Positions 36,599 through 45,326 of a stretch of DNA of 64,000 bases are shown piece by piece (the stretch's first letter is position 1; each line of letters begins with the position of its first letter). The notes under the pieces were generated by a model. The model did no database searches. It worked only from the letters and a program-made list of their open reading frames with translations, and was not told where the DNA came from. The translations under genes and the position numbers were made by a program. This DNA is from Paenibacillus_E sp964253085 (GTDB lineage: Bacteria; Bacillota; Bacilli; Paenibacillales; NBRC-103111). Location of the stretch: assembly GCF_964253085.1 (NCBI RefSeq), contig NZ_CAXUQH020000001.1, positions 6,138,001-6,202,000 on the forward strand, in the 5' to 3' direction.

Positions 36599-37477
36599 AT
36601 GCTGCAACAATTACTAGATTCCCCACCTATTGTCCCTTACATCAGAGAATGTGACTTTGCCGTACGCAGACCATGGAACTATCCAGAACGTAGACTCTTG
36701 GATTATTTATTGGTATACATCCAAGAGGGTACTTGCTGTTTCTGGGTCGATCATCAGAAATATATGTTCTATTCAGGTCAATTCTGCCTCGTCCAACCAG
36801 GCAGCCTGCTTTCTTTAGAGGGACTAACGAACACGGTCACACCTTTTCTCCATTTTGACATCGCCTATAATCCCGAGCGAGCAGATAGCTTTCCCACCCG
36901 ACCAGGGCAAATTGATCTTTCTGCCTACAGCCATCTGATGCAGCCAACCCTTCAAGACCTGTTCATGACTCAAGTTCCCGTACATGTCCAGCCACAGGAC
37001 CCCTTTCTTCTCAAAGAAAAATTGCTGCAAACCATTGAGCTTTTCCATATGCCTAATTCGTTTACCCAACTGAGAACACAGCAGTTGATGCTAGACATCA
37101 TTCTTTCTATTTTGGAACCCTATCAACGTGATGTCCCTTCATTAGCTCCATCCTTAAACTGGATCACCTCTTATTTCTCTAATCATTTAAGTGATCCCAT
37201 TTCAGTCCAGGACATGGCGAGTCGCGCCAATCTATCTGTTTCTAGGTTCAGCTTTCTTTTCAAGCAACGTTATGGCACGTCTCCGCACCAATATTTATTG
37301 CAGATGCGCATTCACCATGCGAAGGAATTACTTACGAATACAGAGCACAGTCTTGAATCCATCTCCGACTATTGCGGCTTTGCTGATTTACATCATTTTT
37401 CTAAAATATTCAAACAACGCACAGGCACGACGCCTGGCGAGCATCGAAAAACAACAAAAAATCCCTCCAACCGATAG
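36599..37477 (+). CDS. AraC-family transcriptional regulator with cupin-like sensor domain
   Basis: Regulator of 292 residues. The N-terminal half (about 20-110) looks like the AraC-type cupin sugar-binding fold (LLDYLLVYIQEGTCCFWV, SGQFCLVQPGSLLSL). The C-terminal 100 residues are a double helix-turn-helix (NLSVSRFSFLFKQRYGTSPHQY, CGFADLHHFSKIFKQRTGTTPGEH). AGAGG precedes the ATG. It is divergent from the PhyH-family gene and converges on the oxidoreductase gene. Its stop codon lies inside its own terminator hairpin. Confidence 0.92.
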   Translation: MLQQLLDSPPIVPYIRECDFAVRRPWNYPERRLLDYLLVYIQEGTCCFWVDHQKYMFYSGQFCLVQPGSLLSLEGLTNTVTPFLHFDIAYNPERADSFPTRPGQIDLSAYSHLMQPTLQDLFMTQVPVHVQPQDPFLLKEKLLQTIELFHMPNSFTQLRTQQLMLDIILSILEPYQRDVPSLAPSLNWITSYFSNHLSDPISVQDMASRANLSVSRFSFLFKQRYGTSPHQYLLQMRIHHAKELLTNTEHSLESISDYCGFADLHHFSKIFKQRTGTTPGEHRKTTKNPSNR

Positions 37478-37500
37478 TAGAATCGGAAGAAGGGATTTTT
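37457..37500 (+). terminator. Terminator overlapping the end of the AraC-family gene
   Basis: AAATCCCT pairs with AGGGATTT and an inner CCGAT pairs with ATCGG, followed by a T run. The stop codon of the gene (37475-37477) lies in the loop. The A-rich left side could also serve the converging gene. Confidence 0.8.
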
Positions 37501-37531
37501 CGCATCATTAACCATTTCCCAGGAAATAGAA

Positions 37532-38614
37532 CTAGTCGAAGTAAACAGCCTTACCTGTTTTCGCTGACTCATAAATGGCTTCTAAAATCTCAGACACAAC
37601 ACACGCTTGTTCTGGTGTAACAACTGGATCCGTGTCGTTCTCTATCGCTTGAATCCACAATCTCATTTCTAGATCTGAGGCAACTTCTGCCTTTCCATCA
37701 TAAAAAGCAACCCCGCCCGCTTGCAATTCCACGTCTGTCGTGAATAAGCGACTGTGCTTCTCACCGTTGATGCGCAGACCACCTTTCATATCAGCGCCGC
37801 CTTCCGTTCCGGAAAGTGTACATTTCGCTTCATCGACTTCAAGCGTATTCAACGCCCAGCTTGATTCAAGAATAATCGTAGCGCCATTTTTCATCGTAAT
37901 CATGCCAAATGCGGAATCTTCCACTGTGAACTTAGCTGGATCCCAAGGACCCCAAGCATTCGCCGCGTTCTCACGCTGGGATAACTTGTGATAGGACGTC
38001 CCTAAAACAACCGCTGGCTCATAGTTGTTCATCATCCACAACGTCAAATCTAAGGCATGCGTACCGATATCGATCAACGGGCCTCCGCCTTGTTTTTCTT
38101 CATCGAGGAACACGCCCCATGTAGGCACCGCGCGGCGACGAATCGCATGTGCCTTCGCGAAATAAATTTCACCAAGCTCGCCTTCGGAACAAAGCTTATG
38201 TAAATGTTGGCTATCACCACGGAAACGATTGTTGTAGCCGACTGTTAGCTTTTTACCAGTACGTTTAGCCGCTTCAACCATACGTCTTGCGTCAGCTGCT
38301 GTTTTCGCCATAGGCTTCTCTGACATAACATGCTTGCCAGCTTCCAATGCAGCAATCGTAATTTCCGCATGGGAATCATTCGGCGTACACACATGAACGA
38401 TATCGATAGAGCTATCTTGTAATACCTCACGATAATCTTCATAAACACGAGCTTCTCCCTTGCCAAATTTCGCAGCAGCTTCCTGTGCTTTCTCCGAAAC
38501 GATATCACAGAATGCTACCATTTCTACATTGTCCAATTTGCTTAGACTAGGCATGTGTTTGCCAGTGGCAATCCCTCCACACCCAATAATTGCGATCCGA
38601 TACGTCGTTGACAT
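37532..38614 (-). CDS. Gfo/Idh/MocA family NAD(P)-dependent oxidoreductase
   Basis: Soluble dehydrogenase of 360 residues. The N-terminal Rossmann fold begins IIGCGGIATGKHMPSL; the conserved EKPMAKT motif (Lys as catalytic base) lies near residue 98; the C-terminal domain carries GGGPLIDIGTHALDLTLW. Family members oxidise sugars, sugar acids or inositols. The exact substrate cannot be read. A single gene next to the AraC/PhyH pair and near the sugar island, so a sugar or polyol substrate is plausible (inference). Confidence 0.93.
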   Translation of the reverse strand: MSTTYRIAIIGCGGIATGKHMPSLSKLDNVEMVAFCDIVSEKAQEAAAKFGKGEARVYEDYREVLQDSSIDIVHVCTPNDSHAEITIAALEAGKHVMSEKPMAKTAADARRMVEAAKRTGKKLTVGYNNRFRGDSQHLHKLCSEGELGEIYFAKAHAIRRRAVPTWGVFLDEEKQGGGPLIDIGTHALDLTLWMMNNYEPAVVLGTSYHKLSQRENAANAWGPWDPAKFTVEDSAFGMITMKNGATIILESSWALNTLEVDEAKCTLSGTEGGADMKGGLRINGEKHSRLFTTDVELQAGGVAFYDGKAEVASDLEMRLWIQAIENDTDPVVTPEQACVVSEILEAIYESAKTGKAVYFD

Positions 38615-38749
38615 GATGTTCCTCCTCTATAATGATCCTGCAAATTTTCAAAATGACAGTACTCGTATGTATATACTAATTATACCCAATACCACCGTTA
38701 ATAAAATTCCCGATTTTGCGATGATTGTATGCAATTGTGTTATCACATT

Positions 38750-38788
38750 AAAAAAAAAGCACGGCCACTGACTAATCAGCATCCATGC
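38750..38788 (-). terminator. Terminator of phoP
   Basis: On the minus strand GCATGG and CCGTGC form an outer stem, CTGA/TCAG an inner one, followed by nine T. It begins just after the phoP stop codon. Confidence 0.65.
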
Positions 38789-38791
38789 TAC

Positions 38792-39508
38792 TTACTTTTT
38801 AATCATCGTGGCTACAAGCTTGTACCCCACGCCGCGTATCGAATCAATCTGTACAGATTGCTGATTCATTTCCAGCTTCTTGCGTAGAGAGCTCACATGC
38901 ACATCAACTGTACGCTGCCCCCCGATATAGTCGAAGCCCCACACGATATTCATGAGATCATCTCGAGTAACAACTACACCTGGTCGCTGGACCAGATACA
39001 GCAGAACTTCAAATTCCTTAGGACGCAACGGAATCGACTCGCCATTTAGCACAACTTCATATTTCTCTGGATAAATACGAAGCTCACCCGCCTGAATGAC
39101 TTTCTCATTCGACTTGGCTATATCCGCAGCTGCTTCATCCGATTGTGTACGCCGCAAGACAGCAGCCACACGCGCAAGCAGCTCGGCGACCCCAAATGGC
39201 TTCGTGATATAATCATCTGCCCCATGCTTCAAGCCCTGTACGACTTCATCTTCTGCGTTACGAGCCGTGAGGATAATGACAGGCGTTCGATTTCCTTTCT
39301 GCCTAAGCTTTGCCAACACCTCAAAGCCACTAAGTCCCGGTAGCATAATATCCAAAATGATCAAATCATACGACTGCTGAAGCGCCTCCTGCAAGCCATC
39401 TCCACCATGATCAATCACCTTCGTATCATAGGCTTCCTGCGAAAGGTTATAAGATAACAACCGAGCCAATGTCGGCTCATCTTCAATAACTAGTATCTTT
39501 TGTGCCAT
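38792..39508 (-). CDS. phoP: Phosphate response regulator PhoP (OmpR family)
   Basis: DNA-binding response regulator of 238 residues. Receiver domain (1-120) with phospho-acceptor Asp53 (LDIMLPG) and the KPF segment; OmpR-type winged helix (about 140-235, LRPKEFEVLLYL, WGFDYIGGQRTVDVHVSSLRKKL). Strong overall likeness to PhoP of Bacillus. It controls the phosphate-starvation response. It lies downstream of phoR, the reverse of the common phoP-phoR order, and has its own 120-base upstream region with Pho-box-like repeats, so it is probably also transcribed alone and autoregulated. Confidence 0.9.
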   Translation of the reverse strand: MAQKILVIEDEPTLARLLSYNLSQEAYDTKVIDHGGDGLQEALQQSYDLIILDIMLPGLSGFEVLAKLRQKGNRTPVIILTARNAEDEVVQGLKHGADDYITKPFGVAELLARVAAVLRRTQSDEAAADIAKSNEKVIQAGELRIYPEKYEVVLNGESIPLRPKEFEVLLYLVQRPGVVVTRDDLMNIVWGFDYIGGQRTVDVHVSSLRKKLEMNQQSVQIDSIRGVGYKLVATMIKK

Positions 39509-39521
39509 GGGATCCCCCGCA

Positions 39522-39604
39522 TTTACAGTTTATTAACAATGCACAACCCCAGTGTATCACACAAATGTAAAGGCATTGTAAAGCCTTCGTCATCGCGGTG
39601 TAAA
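39522..39604 (-). promoter_or_regulatory. Pho-box-like TTTACA repeats upstream of phoP
   Basis: On the minus strand TTTACA occurs at 39599-39604, 39577-39582 and 39566-39571, that is, at 22- and 11-base steps. On the plus strand TTTACA (39522-39527) and TTAACA (39533-39538) are also 11 bases apart. Bacillus PhoP binds TT(A/C/T)A(C/T)A repeats with about 5-base gaps. The minus-strand series sits 58-96 bases upstream of the phoP start codon. Confidence 0.6.
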
Positions 39605-39628
39605 TCCGCAACAAATTATCAGCCTATT

Positions 39629-41425
39629 TTAATGAATCACAGGCAACTCAATAATAAATTTCGTGCCTACACCCACTTCACTTTCAACGCGAATCGTTCC
39701 TTTATGCATTTCCACTAGATGCTTAACGATGGATAACCCCAGTCCTGTACCGCCTGAGCTTCGGGATCGCGCTTTATCTACCCGATAAAACCGTTCAAAA
39801 ATACGCGGCAAATCCTTCTTCGGTATCCCCATTCCCGTATCCGAAACAATGATGCGCAGTCGCTCATAATCCCCGTCAACATTAGTCTCCAAGGGTTCTA
39901 CACGAAGCCTGACTTTCCCGCCATCTTGCGTATAGGCAATGCCATTGGACAGCAAATTGATGATGATTTGTCGCAATCGATCCTCATCCGCTTCAATATA
40001 CATATCATCCTCTACCATCATGCTGAGCTCGATATGCTTCTTCTCTGCTTCTTTCCGTAATACACTAAGCGATCTCTCTAGAAATTCAGGCAAATAAACA
40101 GGTGAGAAATTCATCGGAATCCGCTTCGATTCAATCTTCGAGAGCTCCAAAATATCCCCAATTAATCGGTTCAACCGTTCACTCTCATCAAAAATGATTT
40201 GCAGAAACGATACCGCCGTTTCCTTATCGTTCAACGCGCCTGCCAGCAGCGTCTCCGCGAAGCCCTTAACTGCCGCAATCGGCGTCTTCAGCTCATGGGA
40301 GACATTCGCCACGAATTCACTGCGCATTCGCTCTAATCTGCGAACCGCCGTGATATCGTGGAGCACGATAAGCACGCCTGACCATTCTTCATCCTCATGT
40401 GCGATAGGGCTCAAATGAATATCCAGAATACGTTCAGCCGGGTAATAGAACATCATCTCGTCCGAAATCGGTTCCTGAAGCTCAATGCATTCTTGAATCA
40501 TTTTGGTAAAATCATACTGCTGCTTCGCTTCATTATATTTCTTCCCTAATAACTCCTGGGAAGAAAAGCCCAGAATCGCTTCAGCCGAAGGATTGAGCAG
40601 CATAATCCGCTCTTCACGGTCAATCATCATAATGCCGCTCATCATGTTTTCCATGACGCCTTGCAGTCTGCGTTCATTCTCTTGAATGCGCGCCATTTGC
40701 CCTTGCAAGCTTTCGGACATACGATTAATCGCTTGCCCAAGCTCCCCCACCTCATCATTCCGATAAGCAGGAACACGAGATTCATAGTTCAAATTCGTTA
40801 TTTGCTGCGCGACTTTCGTCATTCTCTCAATCGGTCGTGTTATCCCTTTGGCGATCCGATAGCTGACAATACCTGCAACGACAAAGAGGATTGCCAGTCC
40901 TGAAATAAGGAAATACCAGAGACTGCGAATGGATTTATCTACTTGGGCTAAGCTCAATGAAATTCGTAAATACCCGATTGTCACTTTGGCTTCATTTTTA
41001 ACCGGAATAGCGGCATATAACATATTCTCTTTCAGCGTGTCACTATAACGCGTCGTATATCCAATTCCATCCTTAGCGGCTGCTGTAATTTCCGGTCTTG
41101 TTAAATGGTTGTCCATCTGTTCTGGCAGTTGATCGGAGTCACCGAGTACCTTGCCGTCAGCACGTACATACGTTAACCGCTCCGTTGTCGCGTCTTTGAG
41201 CCGGTGGGCCTGCGCCGTATAATACTTAATCAACTCCGCGTCCGTCCCTTGATAATCCCATACACCACTGGAAGCAATCACATGAAGCTCTCGCTCCATA
41301 TTTTCTTGTAATGAATTCACATGTGAACTCTCGAGAACCTTTGCCATGAAAATACCGGCAACCAACATCGAGCATCCAATTAATAAGATTAAAATCAGGG
41401 TTAGCTTTGCACGAAATTTGGTCAT
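39629..41425 (-). CDS. phoR: Phosphate sensor histidine kinase PhoR
   Basis: Membrane sensor kinase of 598 residues from the ATG at 41425, with GGAGG 11 bases upstream; a TTG six codons earlier is less likely. Two membrane helices (about 5-25 and 170-195) flank an extracytoplasmic region, then HAMP, PAS (about 255-360, GIMMIDREERIMLLNPSAEAIL), phospho-acceptor His in SHELKTP, and an ATPase domain with DTGMGIPKKDLPRIFERFY and GTGLGLSI. Length and order match PhoR of Bacillus. It precedes phoP on the same strand with a 120-base gap. Confidence 0.9.
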   Translation of the reverse strand: MTKFRAKLTLILILLIGCSMLVAGIFMAKVLESSHVNSLQENMERELHVIASSGVWDYQGTDAELIKYYTAQAHRLKDATTERLTYVRADGKVLGDSDQLPEQMDNHLTRPEITAAAKDGIGYTTRYSDTLKENMLYAAIPVKNEAKVTIGYLRISLSLAQVDKSIRSLWYFLISGLAILFVVAGIVSYRIAKGITRPIERMTKVAQQITNLNYESRVPAYRNDEVGELGQAINRMSESLQGQMARIQENERRLQGVMENMMSGIMMIDREERIMLLNPSAEAILGFSSQELLGKKYNEAKQQYDFTKMIQECIELQEPISDEMMFYYPAERILDIHLSPIAHEDEEWSGVLIVLHDITAVRRLERMRSEFVANVSHELKTPIAAVKGFAETLLAGALNDKETAVSFLQIIFDESERLNRLIGDILELSKIESKRIPMNFSPVYLPEFLERSLSVLRKEAEKKHIELSMMVEDDMYIEADEDRLRQIIINLLSNGIAYTQDGGKVRLRVEPLETNVDGDYERLRIIVSDTGMGIPKKDLPRIFERFYRVDKARSRSSGGTGLGLSIVKHLVEMHKGTIRVESEVGVGTKFIIELPVIH

Positions 41426-41478
41426 GGATGCATGAACCTCCAACAGGGTTGTGTGCCGATGTAGTCTATAACATATAG

Positions 41479-41507
41479 AAAAAGGGCTACTCTAAATAGT
41501 AACCCTA
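41479..41507 (-). terminator. Terminator of the fumarase gene
   Basis: On the minus strand AGGGTTACT and AGTAGCCCT form a 9-position stem (one G-U) with a 6-base loop, followed by TTTTTC. It lies 60 bases past the fumarase stop codon and before phoR. Confidence 0.8.
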
Positions 41508-41566
41508 ATTTCTACAGCTAATCCAGTATTTTTTTTGTAAAGGTAAAGATCATCATAAGGAAATTA

Positions 41567-43117
41567 TTATTTGAATACCGGCTCTTTCAGTGCTGCCAGT
41601 TTTTCTAATGAATTCTTCTCTACATCTGCATGCAAACTGTTGCCGTGTGAATCCATTGTTACAATCGCAGCGAAGCCTTCTGTTTCCAGATGCCACATCG
41701 CTTCTGGAATACCGAATTCCAGATAGTCAACACCCTCAACCTTTTTGAAGCATTGTGCGTAGTACTGTGCAGCACCACCGATGGCATTCAAGTACACGCC
41801 GCCGTGATCTTTCAACGCTGCTAGCGTTTTTGGACCCATGCCGCCTTTACCAATCACCGCGCGAATGCCGAACTTTTTAATAATATCGCCTTGGTAAGGC
41901 TCCTCACGAATACTCGTTGTCGGCCCAGCAGCCTTCACGTGCCACTCACCTGCATCATCCTTGGCCATAACCGGGCCGCAGTGATAGATTGCTGCACCAT
42001 TTAGATCGATTGGGGCATCGTGATCCATCAAATATTTGTGCAAGGCATCGCGTCCAGTATGCATCGTTCCATTAATAACGACCACATCACCGACCTTCAA
42101 GCTGCGAATTTGCTCTTCCGAAATCGGAGTTGTCAATACGATCTCGCGACGCTCTTCTTGCGGCGTGTTTCTAGCTTCTTCCGCACTTGCTTCGAAAGCC
42201 TCTTGGAAGGAAACCTCAACACCTCTCGGATAAGACCAGCCATTGATTTCGCCTGTTTCCGCATTTAGAATCACGCCTTGACGACGGAACGCCCAACAGT
42301 TATACGCCACAGAAACGAAGAAGCTAGCTGGCAAACGGTTCATAACGCCCACTTTACAACCAAGCAAAGTGACTTGACCACCAAAACCCATCGTGCCAAT
42401 CCCTAGCGTATTCGCGTGCTCCATCACGTACTCCTCAACTTTACGAAGGTCTGGATGTGGGTTTACATCGTCTACATGGCGGAACAATTGATGCTTCGCA
42501 AGCTCGTAACCGCTCGTCCGATCGCCGCCGATGCCAACACCGATAAAGCCTGCGCTGCAGCCTTGACCCTGAGCTTGATACACGGCGTGCATAACACACT
42601 TGCGAATCCCGTCGAGGTCACGGCCTGCTTTGCCTACGCCTTCCAGATCAGCTGGGAGGCTGTATTGAATATTTTTGTTCTCGCAGCCGCCGCCTTTGAG
42701 AATGAGCTTCACTTCCACATCGTCGCGTTCCCATTGTTCAAAATGAATAACTGGTGTTCCTGGTCCGAGGTTATCCCCGCTATTAGCACCCGTAAGCGAA
42801 TCTACGGAATTCGTCCGAAGTTTGGAAGCTTTCGTCGCATTCGCAACCGCTTCAAGAATATGTTTCTTCATAACAATTTGGTTTGCCCCAACTGGACAGT
42901 GTATAATAAACGTTGGCATTCCTGTATCCTGACAAATCGGGGATACATTCGTCTCCGCCATATGGATGTTATCGGCAATTCGGGATAGCGACAATGCGGA
43001 ACGCGTGCCATTATCCTCTTTTATTTGCGCGGCTTGTACCGCACGACGAACATCACCAGGAAGATTCGTGGATGTTTCTACAATCAAATCATAAACACTT
43101 TGATAAAAATGTTGCAT
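41567..43117 (-). CDS. fumA: Class I (iron-sulfur) fumarate hydratase
   Basis: Cytoplasmic [4Fe-4S] fumarase of 516 residues converting fumarate to malate in the TCA cycle. Both halves, which are separate subunits in some species, are fused: the alpha part (about 1-290; SPICQDTGMPTF, GGGCENKN, GCSAGFIGVGIGGDRTSG) and the beta part (about 315-516; INGTMHTGRDALHKYL, GPTTSIR, GKGGMG). Conserved Cys in the first part would hold the cluster. Its other TCA partners lie further along (54139-57700). It is a single gene with its own terminator. Confidence 0.95.
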   Translation of the reverse strand: MQHFYQSVYDLIVETSTNLPGDVRRAVQAAQIKEDNGTRSALSLSRIADNIHMAETNVSPICQDTGMPTFIIHCPVGANQIVMKKHILEAVANATKASKLRTNSVDSLTGANSGDNLGPGTPVIHFEQWERDDVEVKLILKGGGCENKNIQYSLPADLEGVGKAGRDLDGIRKCVMHAVYQAQGQGCSAGFIGVGIGGDRTSGYELAKHQLFRHVDDVNPHPDLRKVEEYVMEHANTLGIGTMGFGGQVTLLGCKVGVMNRLPASFFVSVAYNCWAFRRQGVILNAETGEINGWSYPRGVEVSFQEAFEASAEEARNTPQEERREIVLTTPISEEQIRSLKVGDVVVINGTMHTGRDALHKYLMDHDAPIDLNGAAIYHCGPVMAKDDAGEWHVKAAGPTTSIREEPYQGDIIKKFGIRAVIGKGGMGPKTLAALKDHGGVYLNAIGGAAQYYAQCFKKVEGVDYLEFGIPEAMWHLETEGFAAIVTMDSHGNSLHADVEKNSLEKLAALKEPVFK

Positions 43118-43234
43118 AACGATTTCTAGCTCCTCTCAATTACCCGCATAATCTTAAAGAATATAAACCATTATACCATACCTCATAGGAACAGTTCGAC
43201 GGTTCTTGTGAGCAAAACAAGGAGATTCGCCGAC

Positions 43235-44377
43235 ATGTATAAAAGGATTACGATTTCGGTTCTCGTCAGTCTACTAGGGTTAACGCTTTTGCTAACCCCC
43301 TTGCAGGCTGAACGTTCCGAGACCATTTACTACCAAGATCAGGTTGCCGTTCTGATGTATCATCACATCCATGACACAGATACGAGCTCAAGCACAATCA
43401 CAAGTGCTCTGTTTCAGAATCAGCTAACATCACTGCTCAGCAAAGGCTATCATTTTATTTCATTAGATGAGTTCAAAATGTACATGGCAGGCGCAACGGT
43501 ACCCTCAAACGCGGTGCTGGTCACTTTTGATGACGGGTATCAGAGCTTTTTTACAGGGGCTTATCCAATTCTCAAAAGCTTGCGCATACCCGCTGTCAAC
43601 TTCGTCATTACAACCGATTTAGCGAACCCCTTGGCCTCCTATATTCCGTCGATGTCCAAGGAACAGATTAGTGAAATGACGCATGCCACGAATTTCATTG
43701 ACATCGGATGCCACACAGACAACCTACACCACAAAGTCCCAAGTGGGGAAGCCGCGCTTGTGGGCAGGGTCGAAGGCGACACCGCCGATACTCTCCAGCA
43801 GCGCGTGTTTACGGATGCACAAGCCTGCATCGGCAAGCTAGCACCGCTTACTGATAATAAGCCGCTCGACGCGATGGCTTACCCGTTCGGCATCACGTCG
43901 CCTGCGGCGACGGAGCAAGTAAAGAAGGCGGGCATCCGCTACGCCTTCACGATCTCGCCCGAGATGGCGACGCGCAGCGCCGATCTCATGTTGATCCCGC
44001 GGATCAACGCGGGCAGCCCCGGCATCACGCCGGAGCTGCTGCACCGCTCGATCCAGCGCCGGGTTACGGCGCTGCCGGGCAGCGCGCCGCTGCGCGTGGA
44101 CGCGGCCGCTGCTGCCGCTCAGCTCGGCGGCAGCGCAACGGCGGAAGGCGGAGAGCTGCGCCTCCGCCTCGGGCAAGCGGCATTCACCCTGGGGGTGAAT
44201 GCCACAACCGCGACGCGCGGCGACGGCGCGCGCGTCCGGCTGCGGCAGCCCGTGCTGCGCGAGCACGGGCAGGTCACGATCGCGCTTGACGATCTGCAAG
44301 CGCTGATCGGGCAGTCGCTCGTCTACACCCCGGCCACCGGTAAGGTGGCTGTTCGGGTGGCGCCGAGCGTGAAGTAG
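43235..44377 (+). CDS. Exported polysaccharide deacetylase with C-terminal copper-amine-oxidase-N-like domain
   Basis: A 380-residue exported protein. The ATG at 43235 has AAGGAG 10 bases upstream and is followed by a signal peptide or anchor (about 1-24). The NodB-type deacetylase domain (about 35-265) opens VAVLMYHHIH and has TFDDGY (catalytic and metal Asp) and the metal His pair in CHTDNLHH. The last 80 residues (about 300-380) look like a Cu_amine_oxidN1 domain, often used for wall attachment. Likely acts on peptidoglycan or a wall glycan. The second half of the gene is far richer in GC than the first (see findings), though the frame is intact. Confidence 0.88.
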   Translation: MYKRITISVLVSLLGLTLLLTPLQAERSETIYYQDQVAVLMYHHIHDTDTSSSTITSALFQNQLTSLLSKGYHFISLDEFKMYMAGATVPSNAVLVTFDDGYQSFFTGAYPILKSLRIPAVNFVITTDLANPLASYIPSMSKEQISEMTHATNFIDIGCHTDNLHHKVPSGEAALVGRVEGDTADTLQQRVFTDAQACIGKLAPLTDNKPLDAMAYPFGITSPAATEQVKKAGIRYAFTISPEMATRSADLMLIPRINAGSPGITPELLHRSIQRRVTALPGSAPLRVDAAAAAAQLGGSATAEGGELRLRLGQAAFTLGVNATTATRGDGARVRLRQPVLREHGQVTIALDDLQALIGQSLVYTPATGKVAVRVAPSVK

Positions 44378-44430
44378 CCCTTGGCGGGAGCGAGCCTCCC
44401 GCACATCCGAACATGAAGGAGCTCAACCCC

Positions 44431-45027
44431 ATGAATCATCACTTTTTTGCTTACTTATATCGTCTCAAATATATCGACCGCTGGAGCCTCATGTGGAACA
44501 CGCGCCGCGAGAACGTAGCCGAGCATTCCTTCTACGTAGCTTCAATTGCGCATATGCTGTGCACCATTTCCAACGAAGTCTATGGCGGGAATGTACCGAC
44601 CGACCGCGTCGTCTCTATCGCCTTGTTCCACGATGCCTCCGAAGTGCTGACGGGTGACATCCCGCAGCCCGTAAAGCACAACAACGAGCAAATTCTGCGA
44701 AATTTCCGCGAGATCGAAGACGTCGCCGTAGAACGGCTGATCGGCACGATACCACCTGCGCTTAGCAGCATCTATCGCGGCCTCATTCAAGATCCTGACC
44801 CTGAGCTCTACCGCTGGGTGAAGGCCGCTGATCTGATCGAAGCCTACATCAAATGTTTAACTGAGCTCTCCACCGGCAATCGTGAGTTTGTCGTTGCCAA
44901 GCAGCAAGTTCTCGAAAGCTTGAAAAAGATGAACATGCCGGAAGTCGATTACTTCTTGGAGCACATGAGTGCCTCCTTCGAGAAAACACTGGATGAGATC
45001 ACACTGGATATTGCAGATCCGAAATAA
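44431..45027 (+). CDS. yfbR: HD-domain 5'-deoxynucleotidase, YfbR type
   Basis: Cytoplasmic phosphohydrolase of 198 residues that dephosphorylates deoxyribonucleoside 5'-monophosphates. The ATG at 44431 follows GAAGGAG by 9 bases. HD-domain metal ligands are visible: the His in ENVAEHSFYVA, the HD pair in ALFHDASEVLTGD, and a later Asp in KAADLIEAYIK. Length agrees with E. coli YfbR (about 200). It begins 54 bases after the deacetylase stop codon; co-transcription is possible but no functional link is evident. Confidence 0.93.
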   Translation: MNHHFFAYLYRLKYIDRWSLMWNTRRENVAEHSFYVASIAHMLCTISNEVYGGNVPTDRVVSIALFHDASEVLTGDIPQPVKHNNEQILRNFREIEDVAVERLIGTIPPALSSIYRGLIQDPDPELYRWVKAADLIEAYIKCLTELSTGNREFVVAKQQVLESLKKMNMPEVDYFLEHMSASFEKTLDEITLDIADPK

Positions 45028-45100
45028 TCTCAGCCTCAGACTAGACTAACTGGAAAACCTCCAGCTATTTTCTCAATTTCCACCTTTAATTCTGATTTAC

Positions 45101-45221
45101 ATGGATTTCATGCAGCTAATTTGGTCATTAGGCCGATAAGACTGAAATTAGCTGTACAAAATCCATCTATATCAAAAAACTCCTCAAATTCTGCAGAATT
45201 AGCTGTACAAAATCCATCTAT
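45101..45221. repeat. Three copies of a 22-26 base repeat (one inverted, two direct), REP-like
   Basis: Two direct copies, 45145-45170 and 45196-45221, agree at 25 of 26 bases and centre on TTAGCTGTACAAAATCC. An inverted, more diverged copy lies at 45101-45122. The inverted and first direct copies can fold into a long hairpin. The element fills most of the 299-base gap 45028-45326, in which I see no gene. Confidence 0.8.
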
Positions 45222-45271
45222 TCAGCAGATCCGGCAACTAGCTGGGCTGAGAGTCCATCGAACAAACACCA

Positions 45272-45311
45272 AAGAACCTCCTTTCCACTTACTCATGGAA
45301 AGGAGGTTCTT
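45272..45311. terminator. 16-base-pair hairpin between converging genes
   Basis: 45272-45287 pairs perfectly with 45296-45311 around an 8-base loop (core CCTCCTTTCC/GGAAAGGAGG). There is no clean T run on either side, yet its place between converging genes (45027 and 45327) makes a bidirectional terminator likely. Confidence 0.65.
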
Positions 45312-45326
45312 CACACCACTCTAAAA

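Noticed and set aside
42416..42988. A 190-codon open frame antisense to the fumarase gene
   Set aside because: It lies wholly inside a highly conserved enzyme gene, with no ribosome binding site or recognisable domain.
43838..44404. A 188-codon open frame opposite the deacetylase gene
   Set aside because: It is a by-product of the very GC-rich stretch, is low-complexity (Arg/Ala-rich) and lacks any family motif.
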